The translations under genes and the position numbers were made by a program. Of a DNA stretch of 64,000 nucleotides, positions 47,663 to 56,385 are shown piece after piece. The notes under the pieces are model-generated. The model made no database searches. It was not told where the DNA came from and saw nothing but the letters and a program-made list of their open reading frames with translations. This DNA comes from Gp6-AA40 sp963723495 (GTDB taxonomy: Bacteria > Acidobacteriota > Vicinamibacteria > Vicinamibacterales > UBA2999), in the NCBI GenBank assembly GCA_963723495.1, contig CAVRQR010000006.1:595832-659831 (forward strand). Direction: 5' to 3'. Each line of letters begins with the position of its first letter. Within the stretch, counting starts at the first letter, position 1.

Positions 47663-48109
47663 ATGATGATTCGTTGTCTTGCCCTTGCCGCGATTGCGCT
47701 GACCGCGATCGCCACTTCCGCCCCGCTGACGGCCCAGGCTGGTGACACGTACACGGCACGGCTGGGATGGGTTCCGACCACGCCTGCCGACCGTCCCAAC
47801 GTTGTCGGGAAGGGGTCCGCAACGGCAACGCTGGCCGGGCGCAAGCTGACCATCGCGGGGGCATTCGAGGGATTGGCTGCACCCGCGACTGTCGCGCGGC
47901 TGCATCAGGGCATTGCCAAGGGCGCTCGCGGCGCGGCCATCAGCGACCTCACCGTGACACAGGGCGCGAATGGAAAGTTGTCCGGCGCGGTGGACCTGAC
48001 TCCAGAGCAGGTCGAAGCGCTGAAGCAAGGCAAACTCTACGTTCAGTTGCACACCGGCAAGGGCGTGCCACCAGATGGCAGCACGCTTTGGGGTTGGTTC
48101 CTCAAATAG
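47663..48109 (+). CDS. CHRD domain secreted protein
   Basis: 148 residues with signal peptide (CLALAAIALTAIATSAPLTAQ). The CHRD fold is recognised by GKGSATATLAGRKLTIAGAFEGLAAPATVARLH and the final KLYVQLHTGKGVPPDGSTLWGWFL. CHRD domains were defined in chordin and occur in many secreted bacterial proteins; role unknown. Divergent from the molybdopterin gene. Confidence 0.85.
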   Translation: MMIRCLALAAIALTAIATSAPLTAQAGDTYTARLGWVPTTPADRPNVVGKGSATATLAGRKLTIAGAFEGLAAPATVARLHQGIAKGARGAAISDLTVTQGANGKLSGAVDLTPEQVEALKQGKLYVQLHTGKGVPPDGSTLWGWFLK

Positions 48110-48207
48110 GTCAAAGGTCAAACGGCAAAGGTCAAAGGCGAGGTCTCAGGTGTCGGGTGTCAGGTATCAGGTATCAGGTATCAGGTACCAGTGTCAAGGA
48201 TCAGGTG
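48110..48207. repeat. Family C heptad array
   Basis: Contiguous units AGGTCAA, then TGTCAGG and TATCAGG, run from just after the CHRD stop to the PQQ start codon. Unlike families A and B, no mirrored half is present. It would form the whole 5' leader of the PQQ gene. Confidence 0.8.
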
Positions 48208-48209
48208 CT

Positions 48210-50399
48210 ATGACTAAGTTGCGCACGAATACATCGCTGCTGGCAGCGTTCGCGAGTCTTGTTGTCTCCGGTGTGTTGCTCACGGGTCAGCAACCTGCTG
48301 GCGGGCCGTTCACGGCGGAACAGGCCTCCGCTGGCAAGTCCGCGTACGACATCGACTGCGCCGCCTGTCACGGCGCCGACCTCAAAGGTTCGTTTCCGCT
48401 CGCGGGTGAAGGATTCATCGGCGGCTGGCGCACGCGCACGACTCGAGACCTCTATGGGCTCATTCAGACGACGATGCCCGCGAACAACCCGGGTGGGTTG
48501 CCGGAAGCGACCTACGTCAACATCGTTGCTTACATCCTGCAGTTCAATGGCATAACGGCCGGAACGACTCCGCTGACAGCGACGACCGACGTGACGATTG
48601 GCGGTCCTGCCGCCGCGGCGCCTGCTCAGGCAGCACCGCCTGCCGCGGCGCCCGCCCCTGCGCCCGCGCCCGTTGCACAACAACAGCCGCCAGCAGGACG
48701 AGGTGCGGGCCCACAGGGTGCGGCCGCAGGTCAGGGACGAGGACGCGGACAGGAACCTCCGCCGACCGGGCTCACTGTTCGTGGAGAAGTGAAGAACCTG
48801 GCGAAAGTGACCGACGACATGCTGCGCAATCCAGCGCCCGGCGACTGGCCGATGCTGCGGCGCGATCAGTACGCCTCGAGCTTCAGCCCGCTCACGCAGA
48901 TCACACGCGACAACGTGCAGGACCTTCAGCTCCAGTGGGTGTGGCCGATGAACGAGGGCGGCACCAACCAACCGTCGCCGCTGGCCAAGGACGGCACGAT
49001 CTTCCTGAACAACACCGGCGGGATCGTGCAGGCGATCGACGGGCGCACGGGCGATCTGATCTGGGAACAACGCCTCGGCGTGAACATCGCGATGCGCGGC
49101 ATGTCGCTCTACGACGACAAGCTTTATCTGGCGCTGAGCAACGCGCACCTGGTGGCACTGAATGCGCGCACGGGTGAAATCGCGTGGGATGTACTCATGC
49201 CCGACGGCCGCGGCAGTTCCAGTGGTCCACTCGTCGCGCGCGGCAAAGTCATTCAGGGCATGGGCGGATGCAGCCAGTACTCGGAGCAGAAGTGCTTCAT
49301 CAGCGCGTACGACGCGCAAACCGGCAAGCAGCTGTGGAAGTTCCACACCGTCGCGAGAGAAGGTGAACCCGGTGGCAATACGTGGGGCAGCCTGACGAAC
49401 CTGTTCCGCGCGGGCGGCGAAACCTGGATCACCGGCAGCTACGATCCCGATCTGAACCTGACCTACTGGGGCACGGCGCAGGCCAAGCCGTGGATGCCGG
49501 TGAGCCGCGGGATGTACACGCTCGACAAGGCGCTCTACACCAGTTCGACTGTCGCGCTCGACGCGGACACCGGCAAGCTGGCGTGGTACTTCGCACACGC
49601 TCCGGGTGAAGCGCTCGACCTCGATATCGTTTTCGAGCGAGTGCTCGTCGACAGCGGCGGCCAGAACCTCGTGTTCACGGTTGGCAAGGACGCGGTGATC
49701 TGGAAGCTCGATCGCAAGAGCGGCCAATATCTCGGACACAAGGAAGGGACGTTCCAGAACGTCTGGGAGAGCTTCGATCCCAAGACCGGTGAGCCGCGCT
49801 ACCGCGCCGACATCATCGATCACGAGATCGGACAGTGGGTCGATGGGTGCCCGAGCACAGAAGGCGGTCACAACTGGCAGGCGATGAGCCACCACAAGCA
49901 AAGCAATCAGCTCATCATCCCGCTCAGTCAGAGCTGCATCGCCATTCGCGCCCAGAAGATCGAGCAGGTCGCCGGCGGCGGTAGCGGCGGTGGCGCCGAT
50001 CGACGCTTCTATGAGATGCCGGGCACTGACGGCAACATCGGCAAGCTTGCCGCCTTCGACGTCAGCAGCATGAAGGAAACGTGGGCGCTGCAGCAGCGCG
50101 CGCCATTCCTGACCTCAGTGCTGTCGACGGCCGGCGGCGTCGCGTTCGTTGGCGATCTCGATCGCGAGTTCAAGGCTGTGGACACACGAACGGGCCGCGT
50201 GCTCTGGAAAACGCGACTCGGCACGTCGGTCCAGGGCTTTCCGATCTCGTTCGCCGTCGACGGACGACAGTACATCGCGGTGACGACTGGCCTCGGTGGC
50301 GGTAGTCCGCGACTGGTGCCGTCGACGATTGCGCCTGAGATCCGCGTGCCGACGACGGGACAGGCGATGTACGTCTTCGCGCTGCCGGAGCGCAAGTAA
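48210..50399 (+). CDS. Secreted PQQ-type quinoprotein with N-terminal cytochrome c domain
   Basis: 729 residues from the ATG at 48210. Signal peptide (SLLAAFASLVVSGVLLTGQQ), cytochrome domain with CAACHGADLKGSF near residue 50, then an Ala/Pro/Gln-rich linker (about 135-190), and an eight-bladed quinoprotein propeller with W-docking repeats such as GRTGDLIWEQRLG, ARTGEIAWDVLM, TGKLAWYFAHAPGEALDLD and TGRVLWKTRLG. It probably oxidises an alcohol or sugar in the periplasm, passing electrons to its own haem. The haem is N-terminal, the reverse of type II alcohol dehydrogenases. Confidence 0.88.
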   Translation: MTKLRTNTSLLAAFASLVVSGVLLTGQQPAGGPFTAEQASAGKSAYDIDCAACHGADLKGSFPLAGEGFIGGWRTRTTRDLYGLIQTTMPANNPGGLPEATYVNIVAYILQFNGITAGTTPLTATTDVTIGGPAAAAPAQAAPPAAAPAPAPAPVAQQQPPAGRGAGPQGAAAGQGRGRGQEPPPTGLTVRGEVKNLAKVTDDMLRNPAPGDWPMLRRDQYASSFSPLTQITRDNVQDLQLQWVWPMNEGGTNQPSPLAKDGTIFLNNTGGIVQAIDGRTGDLIWEQRLGVNIAMRGMSLYDDKLYLALSNAHLVALNARTGEIAWDVLMPDGRGSSSGPLVARGKVIQGMGGCSQYSEQKCFISAYDAQTGKQLWKFHTVAREGEPGGNTWGSLTNLFRAGGETWITGSYDPDLNLTYWGTAQAKPWMPVSRGMYTLDKALYTSSTVALDADTGKLAWYFAHAPGEALDLDIVFERVLVDSGGQNLVFTVGKDAVIWKLDRKSGQYLGHKEGTFQNVWESFDPKTGEPRYRADIIDHEIGQWVDGCPSTEGGHNWQAMSHHKQSNQLIIPLSQSCIAIRAQKIEQVAGGGSGGGADRRFYEMPGTDGNIGKLAAFDVSSMKETWALQQRAPFLTSVLSTAGGVAFVGDLDREFKAVDTRTGRVLWKTRLGTSVQGFPISFAVDGRQYIAVTTGLGGGSPRLVPSTIAPEIRVPTTGQAMYVFALPERK

Positions 50400-50533
50400 C
50401 GAGCCGATCTCGCGACACAACGCCCATTCGACTTCGCTCACCCTGGGAAGCGACGTACCCCTGCTCTTCCCGGTTCTCGTCGACCGCACGAGAACCGAAA
50501 GGGCTTGTTCGAACCTGGACGCAAGATTTGTGC

Positions 50534-50938
50534 ATGACGCCTTCCCGCTCGAAATTGATCAGTACGGCGCTTCGGCGTGGACTGCGCAAGCGCTGTCCGC
50601 ACTGCGGCGAGGGGCGGCTGTTTTCCGGGTGGTCCCAGCTTGAACAGTGTTCAATCTGCGGTTTGGTCTTCGCACGCAATCCCGGTGATACGTGGGCCTT
50701 CACCATCATCGGCGATCGGCTGCCAATTGCCGCCATGATCGTCTTGATCTATTTCGGAGTCGTGCGTTCCCATCAAGTGCTGGGCCTGACTATGCTGGTT
50801 GTGTTGGCAGCGTTTGTGATCTGGACGGCCCCCAACCGCTGGGGCGCGGGTATCGCGCTGCATTACTTGTCGCGAGTGTACTGGCCCGATCCCGCGGATT
50901 CTATTCCGCCGCCTCCTGCGCCTCGCCCTCGTTCGTGA
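50534..50938 (+). CDS. DUF983 membrane protein
   Basis: 134 residues from the ATG at 50534. The N-terminal zinc-ribbon-like pattern KRCPHCGEGRLFSGWSQLEQCSICGLVF is the DUF983 signature, followed by two hydrophobic spans (FTIIGDRLPIAAMIVLIYFGVV and LTMLVVLAAFVIWTAP). Family members are inner-membrane proteins, sometimes linked to respiratory oxidase genes, of unknown biochemical role. It stands just before the accessory tract. Confidence 0.88.
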   Translation: MTPSRSKLISTALRRGLRKRCPHCGEGRLFSGWSQLEQCSICGLVFARNPGDTWAFTIIGDRLPIAAMIVLIYFGVVRSHQVLGLTMLVVLAAFVIWTAPNRWGAGIALHYLSRVYWPDPADSIPPPPAPRPRS

Positions 50939-50996
50939 AGCCGAGCGTCGAGGGCGATCGACCGCACAACGACTGCGACGCCGGCATGACCAGACC

Positions 50997-51135
50997 ATGC
51001 GTGAGTGCGACGAATCTCCACCGTCCCGTCTGTTAGAGGGGATCGCGCAATTCAACCGTGGTGAGTACTTCGAGCAGCACGAAACATTGGAACTGCTGTG
51101 GAGGGCTGAACCGCGCGAGGTACGCCACCTCTATA
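50997..51135 (+). pseudogene. DUF309 family protein, truncated
   Basis: The first 45 residues are a good DUF309 match: RLLEGIAQFNRGEYFEQHETLELLWRAEPREVRHLY. The family should continue with a G-LQ-GVGLHH helix, but after RHLY the sequence becomes unrelated at about 51130-51140. It marks the left edge of the accessory tract. No second half is found elsewhere in the window. Confidence 0.75.
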
Positions 51136-51868
51136 GCGGCGGGAGCGACTGCGGGGTAGGAGCGTCCCCGACCGACGCTGCCGAGCGGGATGGCAGACGC
51201 TCGAGGGCTTCGTACCAATTCGGAAGCTCTCGTCCACCTCTTGGCGAAAGGGCATAGTGACCAGGCGTCACGCGATCGAACCATCCGTAGTGGTTGTCTC
51301 GCAAGATGGACCCGGCCCGCGAGACGCCCGTCCGCTCGCGTAGCACGCTGACCTTGAGGACGCCTTCGGCCGCGAGCTCGCGTGCGCAGCGAAGCGCGTC
51401 CTGTCGATAGACGGTGACTCGTTGTCGGGAGGTTGAGCCTCCAGTCTCCGGGTCCCCGATCCGCTCAGCGAACTCCTTGAGAAGGCGCTCGCGCCGACGA
51501 GCTCGGGACGCGGGTCGGTACACAGCGGGATCCAACACCGGGACGACTTTTCCCCGAGCCGAGACCGTCAGGAGGCCCAGGCCAAGCCGGCGAAGGAGTC
51601 CGGTCACCTGCTTCCGACGAGTGCGCCAGGAAGCGCTCTGGCTCGGGCCGATACGAAATGCCACGTACACAATATCCGAGACGGCCAGCCGGTCGACGGC
51701 CTGAAGGATGAGTGCGAGGCTCAATCGCTCCTTCAGCTCGACGACCACCGGCCGCACTTCGTCCCCTCGCACCGCCACGACGTCGCATGGTCCGATCTCT
51801 CCTTTTACGACGTAGCCTTGTGCCTCCAGGAACTGTTTGATGGGGTTGTAGAGTTCAGCTTCAGGCAT
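51131..51868 (-). CDS. DUF2161 (PD-(D/E)XK phosphodiesterase-like) protein
   Basis: 245 residues from the ATG at 51868 (PEAELYNPIKQFLEAQGYVVKGEIG). The nuclease-like core reads CDVVAVRGDEVRPVVVELKERLSLALILQAVDRLA, where D, E and K fit the PD-(D/E)XK pattern. Later blocks are LGLGLLTVSARG, RERLLKEFAERIGDPETGGSTSRQRVTVYRQDALRCA, and SRAGSILRDNHYGWFDRVTPGHYALSP. The last 30 residues reach the junction with the truncated DUF309 gene and may be chance extension. Function is unproven. Confidence 0.85.
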   Translation of the reverse strand: MPEAELYNPIKQFLEAQGYVVKGEIGPCDVVAVRGDEVRPVVVELKERLSLALILQAVDRLAVSDIVYVAFRIGPSQSASWRTRRKQVTGLLRRLGLGLLTVSARGKVVPVLDPAVYRPASRARRRERLLKEFAERIGDPETGGSTSRQRVTVYRQDALRCARELAAEGVLKVSVLRERTGVSRAGSILRDNHYGWFDRVTPGHYALSPRGGRELPNWYEALERLPSRSAASVGDAPTPQSLPPL

Positions 51869-52051
51869 ACGCTGCTCCTCAGCGTTCGCCGACTCGCCCG
51901 GGGTATCCGTTCTCACAGGCCATGAGGATCGCCGGTTTCGTGACGGGTGCACTGTATGTCCGGCAGCGGGCGGTAGCCCGATTGTCCTTCGGACGGCCCG
52001 AGGCAACTTCCGGGCCAGTGCCATTGCGCCCCGCGGGCATTCTACGCGATT

Positions 52052-52114
52052 GGTCCTGAGTGACGGCGCAGTGTTTTGATCGACTGCGGCGCCGGTAGAA
52101 ATACCCTTGCCGAC
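52052..52114 (+). repeat. R repeat, copy 1 (interrupted at its right end)
   Basis: Begins GGTCCTGAGTGACGGCGCAG and runs through GATCGACTGCGG and AATACCCTTGCCGAC. The right end GGGAGTAATCC seen in other copies is missing; instead the IS110 tract begins with TCCCAAGAAAC. Confidence 0.8.
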
Positions 52115-53700
52115 TCCCAAGAAACTAACCGCCGAGTACCTCACCGGTCTCGTGACTGACGAGGGCAAAGCCGAGTCGTGTCGCACGTTGACGCAGTTGC
52201 CGGAGTTGCCGAGCGCGTTGTTGCGCGTCGTAGCCGTCGGCACCGGGATCGCGATACACGAAGTCGCCCTTGAGCACGTGATACACGAGGACGGCCAGCT
52301 TGCGCGCCGTGGCCGTGACTGCCTGCGGTTTCCCGGTGCGGGCGGCCAATCGGCGGTAGAAGGCTCCGAGCGCCGTCTGGGTCCGCCCGAGGCTGGCCGC
52401 GGCGAGCCGAAACGCCGTGGCGGCACGATTCGCCGAGGGCTGCGTTTGCGAGCTGAGGAGCTTGCCCCCGGATACTTTGTTTTTCGGGGCGAGCGTTAAC
52501 CACGACGTGAAGTGCTGCGCGCTCGGCCACCGTCGCATATCGGTGCCAATCTCCGCGACGAGCTTCAGCGCCGTGTAGGCTCCGATCCCGTCAATCTGCG
52601 TGAGATCAACCCCGCCGGTCAGGTGATGCAACATGGCTCGGACCTCGAAGGCCGGTTCGATGCGTTGCCGGGCCGCACGTGCCGCGGGGAGCGGGCCCGG
52701 TGGGGTGATGGTCGCGGTCAGCGTGCGTACGTGGGCTTCGATGACGCGGTCGCACCCGGCGATCTGTCGCTCGCAGGCGTCGTAGAGTTCCAGATTCTGC
52801 TGGAGCGCAAAGAGCAGCTCCGGCCGGTAGTGGCCGGTCAGCGCGGCGGTGATCTCGGCGGGCGTCGCCCGACACCGGCCGTGGCGAAACCGCGCCAGCT
52901 GCGCCGGGTCGCGTTCCCCCGCGACAATGGCGCGAATGATCTGCAGACCGGTCTGCCCGGTGATGTCGCTGATCACGAATGGCAGTTGGAGATTCATTTG
53001 CACCAGCGCCTTCTGCATCCGTTGGACGTGCATCGCCGCGAGCTCGACCAAGGTGTGCCGGTGCCGCATGTACGTCCGCAGCGTCACGATCGCCGCGGTG
53101 GGTCGGAAGCTGGCGCGCAGCAGGCCGACGCTGTGCAGGTCGCGCAGCCATTCGGCATCAGACACGTCGCTCTTCCGGCCGGGCAGGTTGCGGACGTGCC
53201 GCGCGTTCACTAAATGGACTGACAGCCCGCGCGCTTCGAGGATCTCGTAGATGGGAATCCAGAAGACGCCGGTCGATTCCAGTGCCACGCTGGTGATGCG
53301 GCACGCCACGAGCCAATCGGCGAGGCGTTGCAGGTCCGTGGTGAAGGTCCGAAATGACTGCACCGGTTCGTTGTCGCGATCCGGCGGCACCGCCACCACA
53401 TGCGTCGTGGCACCGCAGTCAATGCCGGCCGCATCAGGATTAATGCGCTCTAACACAGAAGGCGACGTCCGTCGGGGACGCCGCGGACGACGCGGGCGGG
53501 ACTCGGCCATCGGACACCTCCAGCGGGTAGAGGCATCCGGGCACAGGGAGCACGAGAACGACCAGACTCCCAAACGGGATCACCACCGAAGTGGTGTCAC
53601 CAACGATCAGAACGTCACTCCCCGGACCACGCTACTCGACGGGCACGACTCACGCACCAGTGTCGGCACGGCCTCGGCGCCCGGATGCGGCCAGCATCCT
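52115..53700 (-). mobile_element. IS110-family insertion sequence (boundaries approximate)
   Basis: One transposase gene with short non-coding flanks. IS110 elements lack terminal inverted repeats, so ends are hard to see. GACTCCCAA occurs at about 52112 and about 53566, bracketing the gene, and copy 1 of repeat R is cut at the first. The upstream end could also extend to about 53700 if a non-coding bridge RNA is included. Confidence 0.5.
52125..53510 (-). CDS. IS110-family transposase
   Basis: 461 residues from the ATG at 53510. The RuvC-like DEDD N-terminal half has AAGIDCGATTHVVAV, SVALESTGVFWIPIYEIL and GRKSDVSDAEWLRDLHSVGLL; the C-terminal Tnp_20 half has LTQIDGIGAYTALKLVAEIG, FTSWLTLAPKNKVSGG and AFYRRLAARTGKPQAVTATARKLAVLVYHVL. 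The conserved Ser of the second half lies in KVSGGKLLSS or nearby. It catalyses transposition with a structured non-coding RNA. The frame is intact, so it may be active. Confidence 0.93.
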   Translation of the reverse strand: MAESRPRRPRRPRRTSPSVLERINPDAAGIDCGATTHVVAVPPDRDNEPVQSFRTFTTDLQRLADWLVACRITSVALESTGVFWIPIYEILEARGLSVHLVNARHVRNLPGRKSDVSDAEWLRDLHSVGLLRASFRPTAAIVTLRTYMRHRHTLVELAAMHVQRMQKALVQMNLQLPFVISDITGQTGLQIIRAIVAGERDPAQLARFRHGRCRATPAEITAALTGHYRPELLFALQQNLELYDACERQIAGCDRVIEAHVRTLTATITPPGPLPAARAARQRIEPAFEVRAMLHHLTGGVDLTQIDGIGAYTALKLVAEIGTDMRRWPSAQHFTSWLTLAPKNKVSGGKLLSSQTQPSANRAATAFRLAAASLGRTQTALGAFYRRLAARTGKPQAVTATARKLAVLVYHVLKGDFVYRDPGADGYDAQQRARQLRQLRQRATRLGFALVSHETGEVLGG

Positions 53701-54032
53701 ACGTCCGAAGCAGCCCGGATGCTCGCATCACCACCTGTTTCTCGGCCGATGAGCCGTGGCAAACGTCACATGGACCGCTACACAGGACCAATCGCTATTT
53801 GCCGCGGCCAATTCTCCGAAGGGGCGTGTGCGCTAGCCAGCGGCCAACGGGTTCGAATCCCTGTCACGCAGCCAGACTTTGCGCGCGGAGCGCGCGGTGG
53901 TCTGGGCGCTAGGCGTGTCTCAGGTATCGCGTGGCACGCCATTCGTGCCGCGACTCGGCACGAATCCCTGCCTCCCAGCCACTTCGCTCGTTCCGCTCAC
54001 TTGGTGGTTCTCCCGGCATACCGCCGCAGGGT
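53511..54032. other. Non-coding stretch upstream of the IS110 transposase
   Basis: No convincing gene in 522 nt. At about 53580 a hairpin CACCAC-CGAA-GTGGTG stands 70 nt upstream of the transposase start, in the place where IS110 elements encode their bridge RNA. Around 53868 TTCGAATCCC resembles a tRNA T-loop but no tRNA folds. Confidence 0.4.
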
Positions 54033-54455
54033 CTATTTTGTTGGACCAGGAATCGCACCAAGCTGCTGCATGAGTCTTACGTCATCGAAGTAGCCCCACC
54101 GCTCGGCGGCCTTGCCGTTAACCATGCGGAGAATATCGATGCCGCCGATCTCGACCGTCTTCCCGCTCCCCGGTATGCCCATGTACTCGCCTTTGTGCGT
54201 CCCGCGCACGAGCACACGATTCACCACCCTGTCTCCCTCAGCGATCTGATCCTGGACGATCATCTTAAGATCGGGGAATGCGGCCGCGAGCTCAAGGAAC
54301 TGCTGCTTGGTCGCGTCGAGGCTGCCCTTCCCCCCAGGCGGCGGGTTGTGGTCGACGAAGTCGGCCGCGCAGAAGCGATCAATGGCATCAACATTCTTCT
54401 GGTTGATGATCTCCTCGTAGAAACGCCGGCTAGTGTCTTTCGCATCTGTGCTCAT
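54033..54455 (-). CDS. SnoaL-like ester cyclase-family protein
   Basis: 140 residues; the ATG at 54455 is preceded by CAGGAGG. The NTF2-like fold is recognised by SRRFYEEIINQKNVDAIDRFCAADFVDHNPP, AAFPDLKMIVQDQIAEGDRVVNRVLVRGTHKGEYMGIP and the final WGYFDDVRLMQQLGAIPGP. Such proteins are cyclases, isomerases or binding proteins; no specific role can be assigned. It stands alone upstream of the IS element. Confidence 0.88.
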   Translation of the reverse strand: MSTDAKDTSRRFYEEIINQKNVDAIDRFCAADFVDHNPPPGGKGSLDATKQQFLELAAAFPDLKMIVQDQIAEGDRVVNRVLVRGTHKGEYMGIPGSGKTVEIGGIDILRMVNGKAAERWGYFDDVRLMQQLGAIPGPTK

Positions 54456-54526
54456 GGGCACCTCCTGGCCGATCGATCGCCGCGCTTTAAGCAGCGAGCA
54501 TGGCATCCGTCGACCCATAGTGAGTA

Positions 54527-54811
54527 CTACATTCTTACGACCGCGCGCCCCTCTCTCAGGACCTTGTCTGTTGAGCCGTACAGGGCGGCCCCACGCGGGT
54601 CCTGCGGCGTCAGGTGAGTCAGTTTTTCGATACGGCTGTTCGTGTCATTCACCAGCCTGCAGGTCTCGAGCAGCAGTGACCGCAATGCGCCGTCGAGCGG
54701 GGCGAGTGCGTTCACTGCGATGGCGCGGTCAAACTGAGCCGAACCTAACGGCGGCATTCCCTGGTCCAGCGCACCGCCGACCACCACCTCGTCGGACTCG
54801 CAGGAGAACAT
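54527..54811 (-). CDS. Hypothetical protein (94 aa), possibly a fragment
   Basis: Reads SDEVVVGGALDQGMPPLGSAQFDRAIAVNALAPLDGALRSLLLETCRLVND and ends GREGRAVVRM-like. Not recognised. The lack of a clear ribosome site and the accessory setting suggest a remnant. Confidence 0.35.
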   Translation of the reverse strand: MFSCESDEVVVGGALDQGMPPLGSAQFDRAIAVNALAPLDGALRSLLLETCRLVNDTNSRIEKLTHLTPQDPRGAALYGSTDKVLREGRAVVRM

Positions 54812-54989
54812 TCGCTACACCGTTTGGGCTGGCGACTACGCTCCCCGATGGGGCTGAGATTTCGATCTTCGATGCGGTCAGCGGCGGAGCCGGGCAGCGA
54901 TCTGACGCGCGGCTGTGAGCGGGTGCCGGCCGGGGAATGGCGGCACCCGGCGCGCTGCCTGCCTGCTTTGAGGCTTCGCCTCGGGAGTC

Positions 54990-55645
54990 CTACGGCCGTG
55001 TGAACTTGATCGTCACGGTCGTGACCACTGCTGTGGGAACGCCGTTCAGCAGAGACGGTCGATACTCCCACTGCCGGACGGCGTCAAGTGCCGCCTGGTC
55101 CAGCAGCGGCACCGACTTCACGACGCGTGCGTCGGCGACCTTGCCCTCCTCGTCAATCGTCGCTTCGATCACGACGTCGCCTTGTACCGAGCGGACTGAG
55201 CGATGGTCGGGTAGAGCGGAGCGACCTCCTTGATCCTGATTGGTGGACTAATCTGACCGCCGACGCGAATCGCCTTGGCGAGCTTCTCGCGTCGCGCCGC
55301 AGCGGCCTTCGCCTTTCTCGCCTCTTCCGCCTCCGCGCGCTCGCGTGCGCTCTTGGCATCGGTCGCGGCCTTATCAGCGGCGGTCTTCGCGGCGACGGCC
55401 AGCTCGCGGGCGCGATCGTACGACTTGATGAATTTCCCCTCCTGCGCCTTCAGCTCGGCATCGAGGGCCGCCTCGGCCGCTTGCGCCTCCTTGAGCGATG
55501 CGGCGGCGTACTTGTCCGCGCCCGCGCTTGAGGCACTGGCCATCGACTGACGCGCCGCATCCGCCTCGGCCGTAGGCGGCGCGCCACAGCCCGCGAGGAG
55601 AAAGATGAGCATCGGAAGAACCACGACGATGGCGCGAATTGGCAT
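54990..55645 (-). pseudogene. TonB-family lipoprotein with coiled-coil segment (frameshifted)
   Basis: Starts at 55645: lipobox FLLAGC, then an Ala/Lys/Glu-rich helical segment (KEAQAAEAALDAELKAQEGKF ... ARERAEAEEARKAKAAAARRE), then VGGQISPPIRIKEVAPLYPTIAQS. A 1-nt break near 55195 shifts the frame; it resumes QGDVVIEATIDEEGKVADARVVKSVPLLDQAALDAVRQWEYRP to IKFTRP, a typical TonB C-terminal domain. It would link envelope layers or energise a transporter. Confidence 0.8.
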
Positions 55646-55828
55646 AGTCGTTCTCCTTCACGAAGTTCGACACCAGCAGCCCAGTCGAGCCGCTAGTCCT
55701 CAGAGGCGAAATGCAAGAGCATAGCCAAACTGAGCCTTCGACGAGAAGGGACGGTGCCAACGAGGCGGCCATCTGACGCAACCAGCTGATCAACGGGTTC
55801 GAACTACAAAAGACCTGGTCCACTAAAT

Positions 55829-55911
55829 GGGTCCTGAGTGACGGCGCAGTGTTTTCCGATCGACTGCGGAGTTCGATAGAATACACTTCGCCGACAAGTA
55901 GGGAGTAATCC
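55829..55911 (+). repeat. R repeat, copy 2 (full)
   Basis: Runs from GGGTCCTGAGTGACGG through GATCGACTGCGG to GCCGACAAGTAGGGAGTAAT. It is the most complete copy together with copy 3. Confidence 0.8.
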
Positions 55912-56385
55912 GGCGTCTCGCAGCCGGACGTCCTTTCGAGGGGTATCAGCGATCGCAAGTCGGCGGCAACGACGGGTCGCAGTCGCGATGGGAGCGAAGC
56001 GGTGATCGCGATTGCCGCGGTCCCTCTCCGTGGAGTCACCGACCGGAAGAGCACCGGGCGTCGCGATCGAAGATCGCGCACGGCCGGCGCCTACGAGACC
56101 GTGCGCGATCGGTTCACGGCAAATCGTCGAGGCCGGCCACCACCCGCGGCAGCCGCGCTACGTCCATTCACGCGAGGATGGCGCCGCGCACTTCGCGCGT
56201 GATGCAAAGCTCGACAACCACGATCTCGACGTCGTCGTGCAGGTCCAAGCTCGGCGAGCGATTCGACCATCCGTTCCTTGAGTGGTGCCACTTGAATCGC
56301 TTGTGCGGGCGCGCGCCTGGAATCCCTCTTCCTGCATGCTCCACATTAGCCTTCAGAGTGCGTGACGGTTGATTGCGGCAGACTG
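55912..56385. other. 474-nt stretch without a recognisable gene
   Basis: Open frames exist on both strands because of GC content, but none has a start with a ribosome site or any family motif. On the minus strand SLDLHDDVEIVVVELCITREVRGAILA near 56168-56290 looks protein-like and could be the tail of a lost gene. Confidence 0.4.

Noticed and set aside
48110..48207. Heptad arrays as CRISPR
   Set aside because: Units are seven bases and contiguous, with no unique spacers of 25-45 nt and no cas genes.
48201..49901. 566-residue open frame on the minus strand
   Set aside because: It is the antisense of the intact PQQ gene, rich in Arg/Val/His with no family motif. The same holds for long antisense frames at 2183-3268, 37293-38042 and 46023-47204.
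53850..53990. tRNA or tRNA-derived attachment site (TTCGAATCCC at about 53868)
   Set aside because: Only three base pairs of a T-stem form and no acceptor, D or anticodon arm can be built; it could be a decayed fragment but does not support a call.
56002..56290. Small frames on both strands near 56.0-56.3 kb
   Set aside because: No ribosome sites, no motifs, and both strands are open only because of GC bias.
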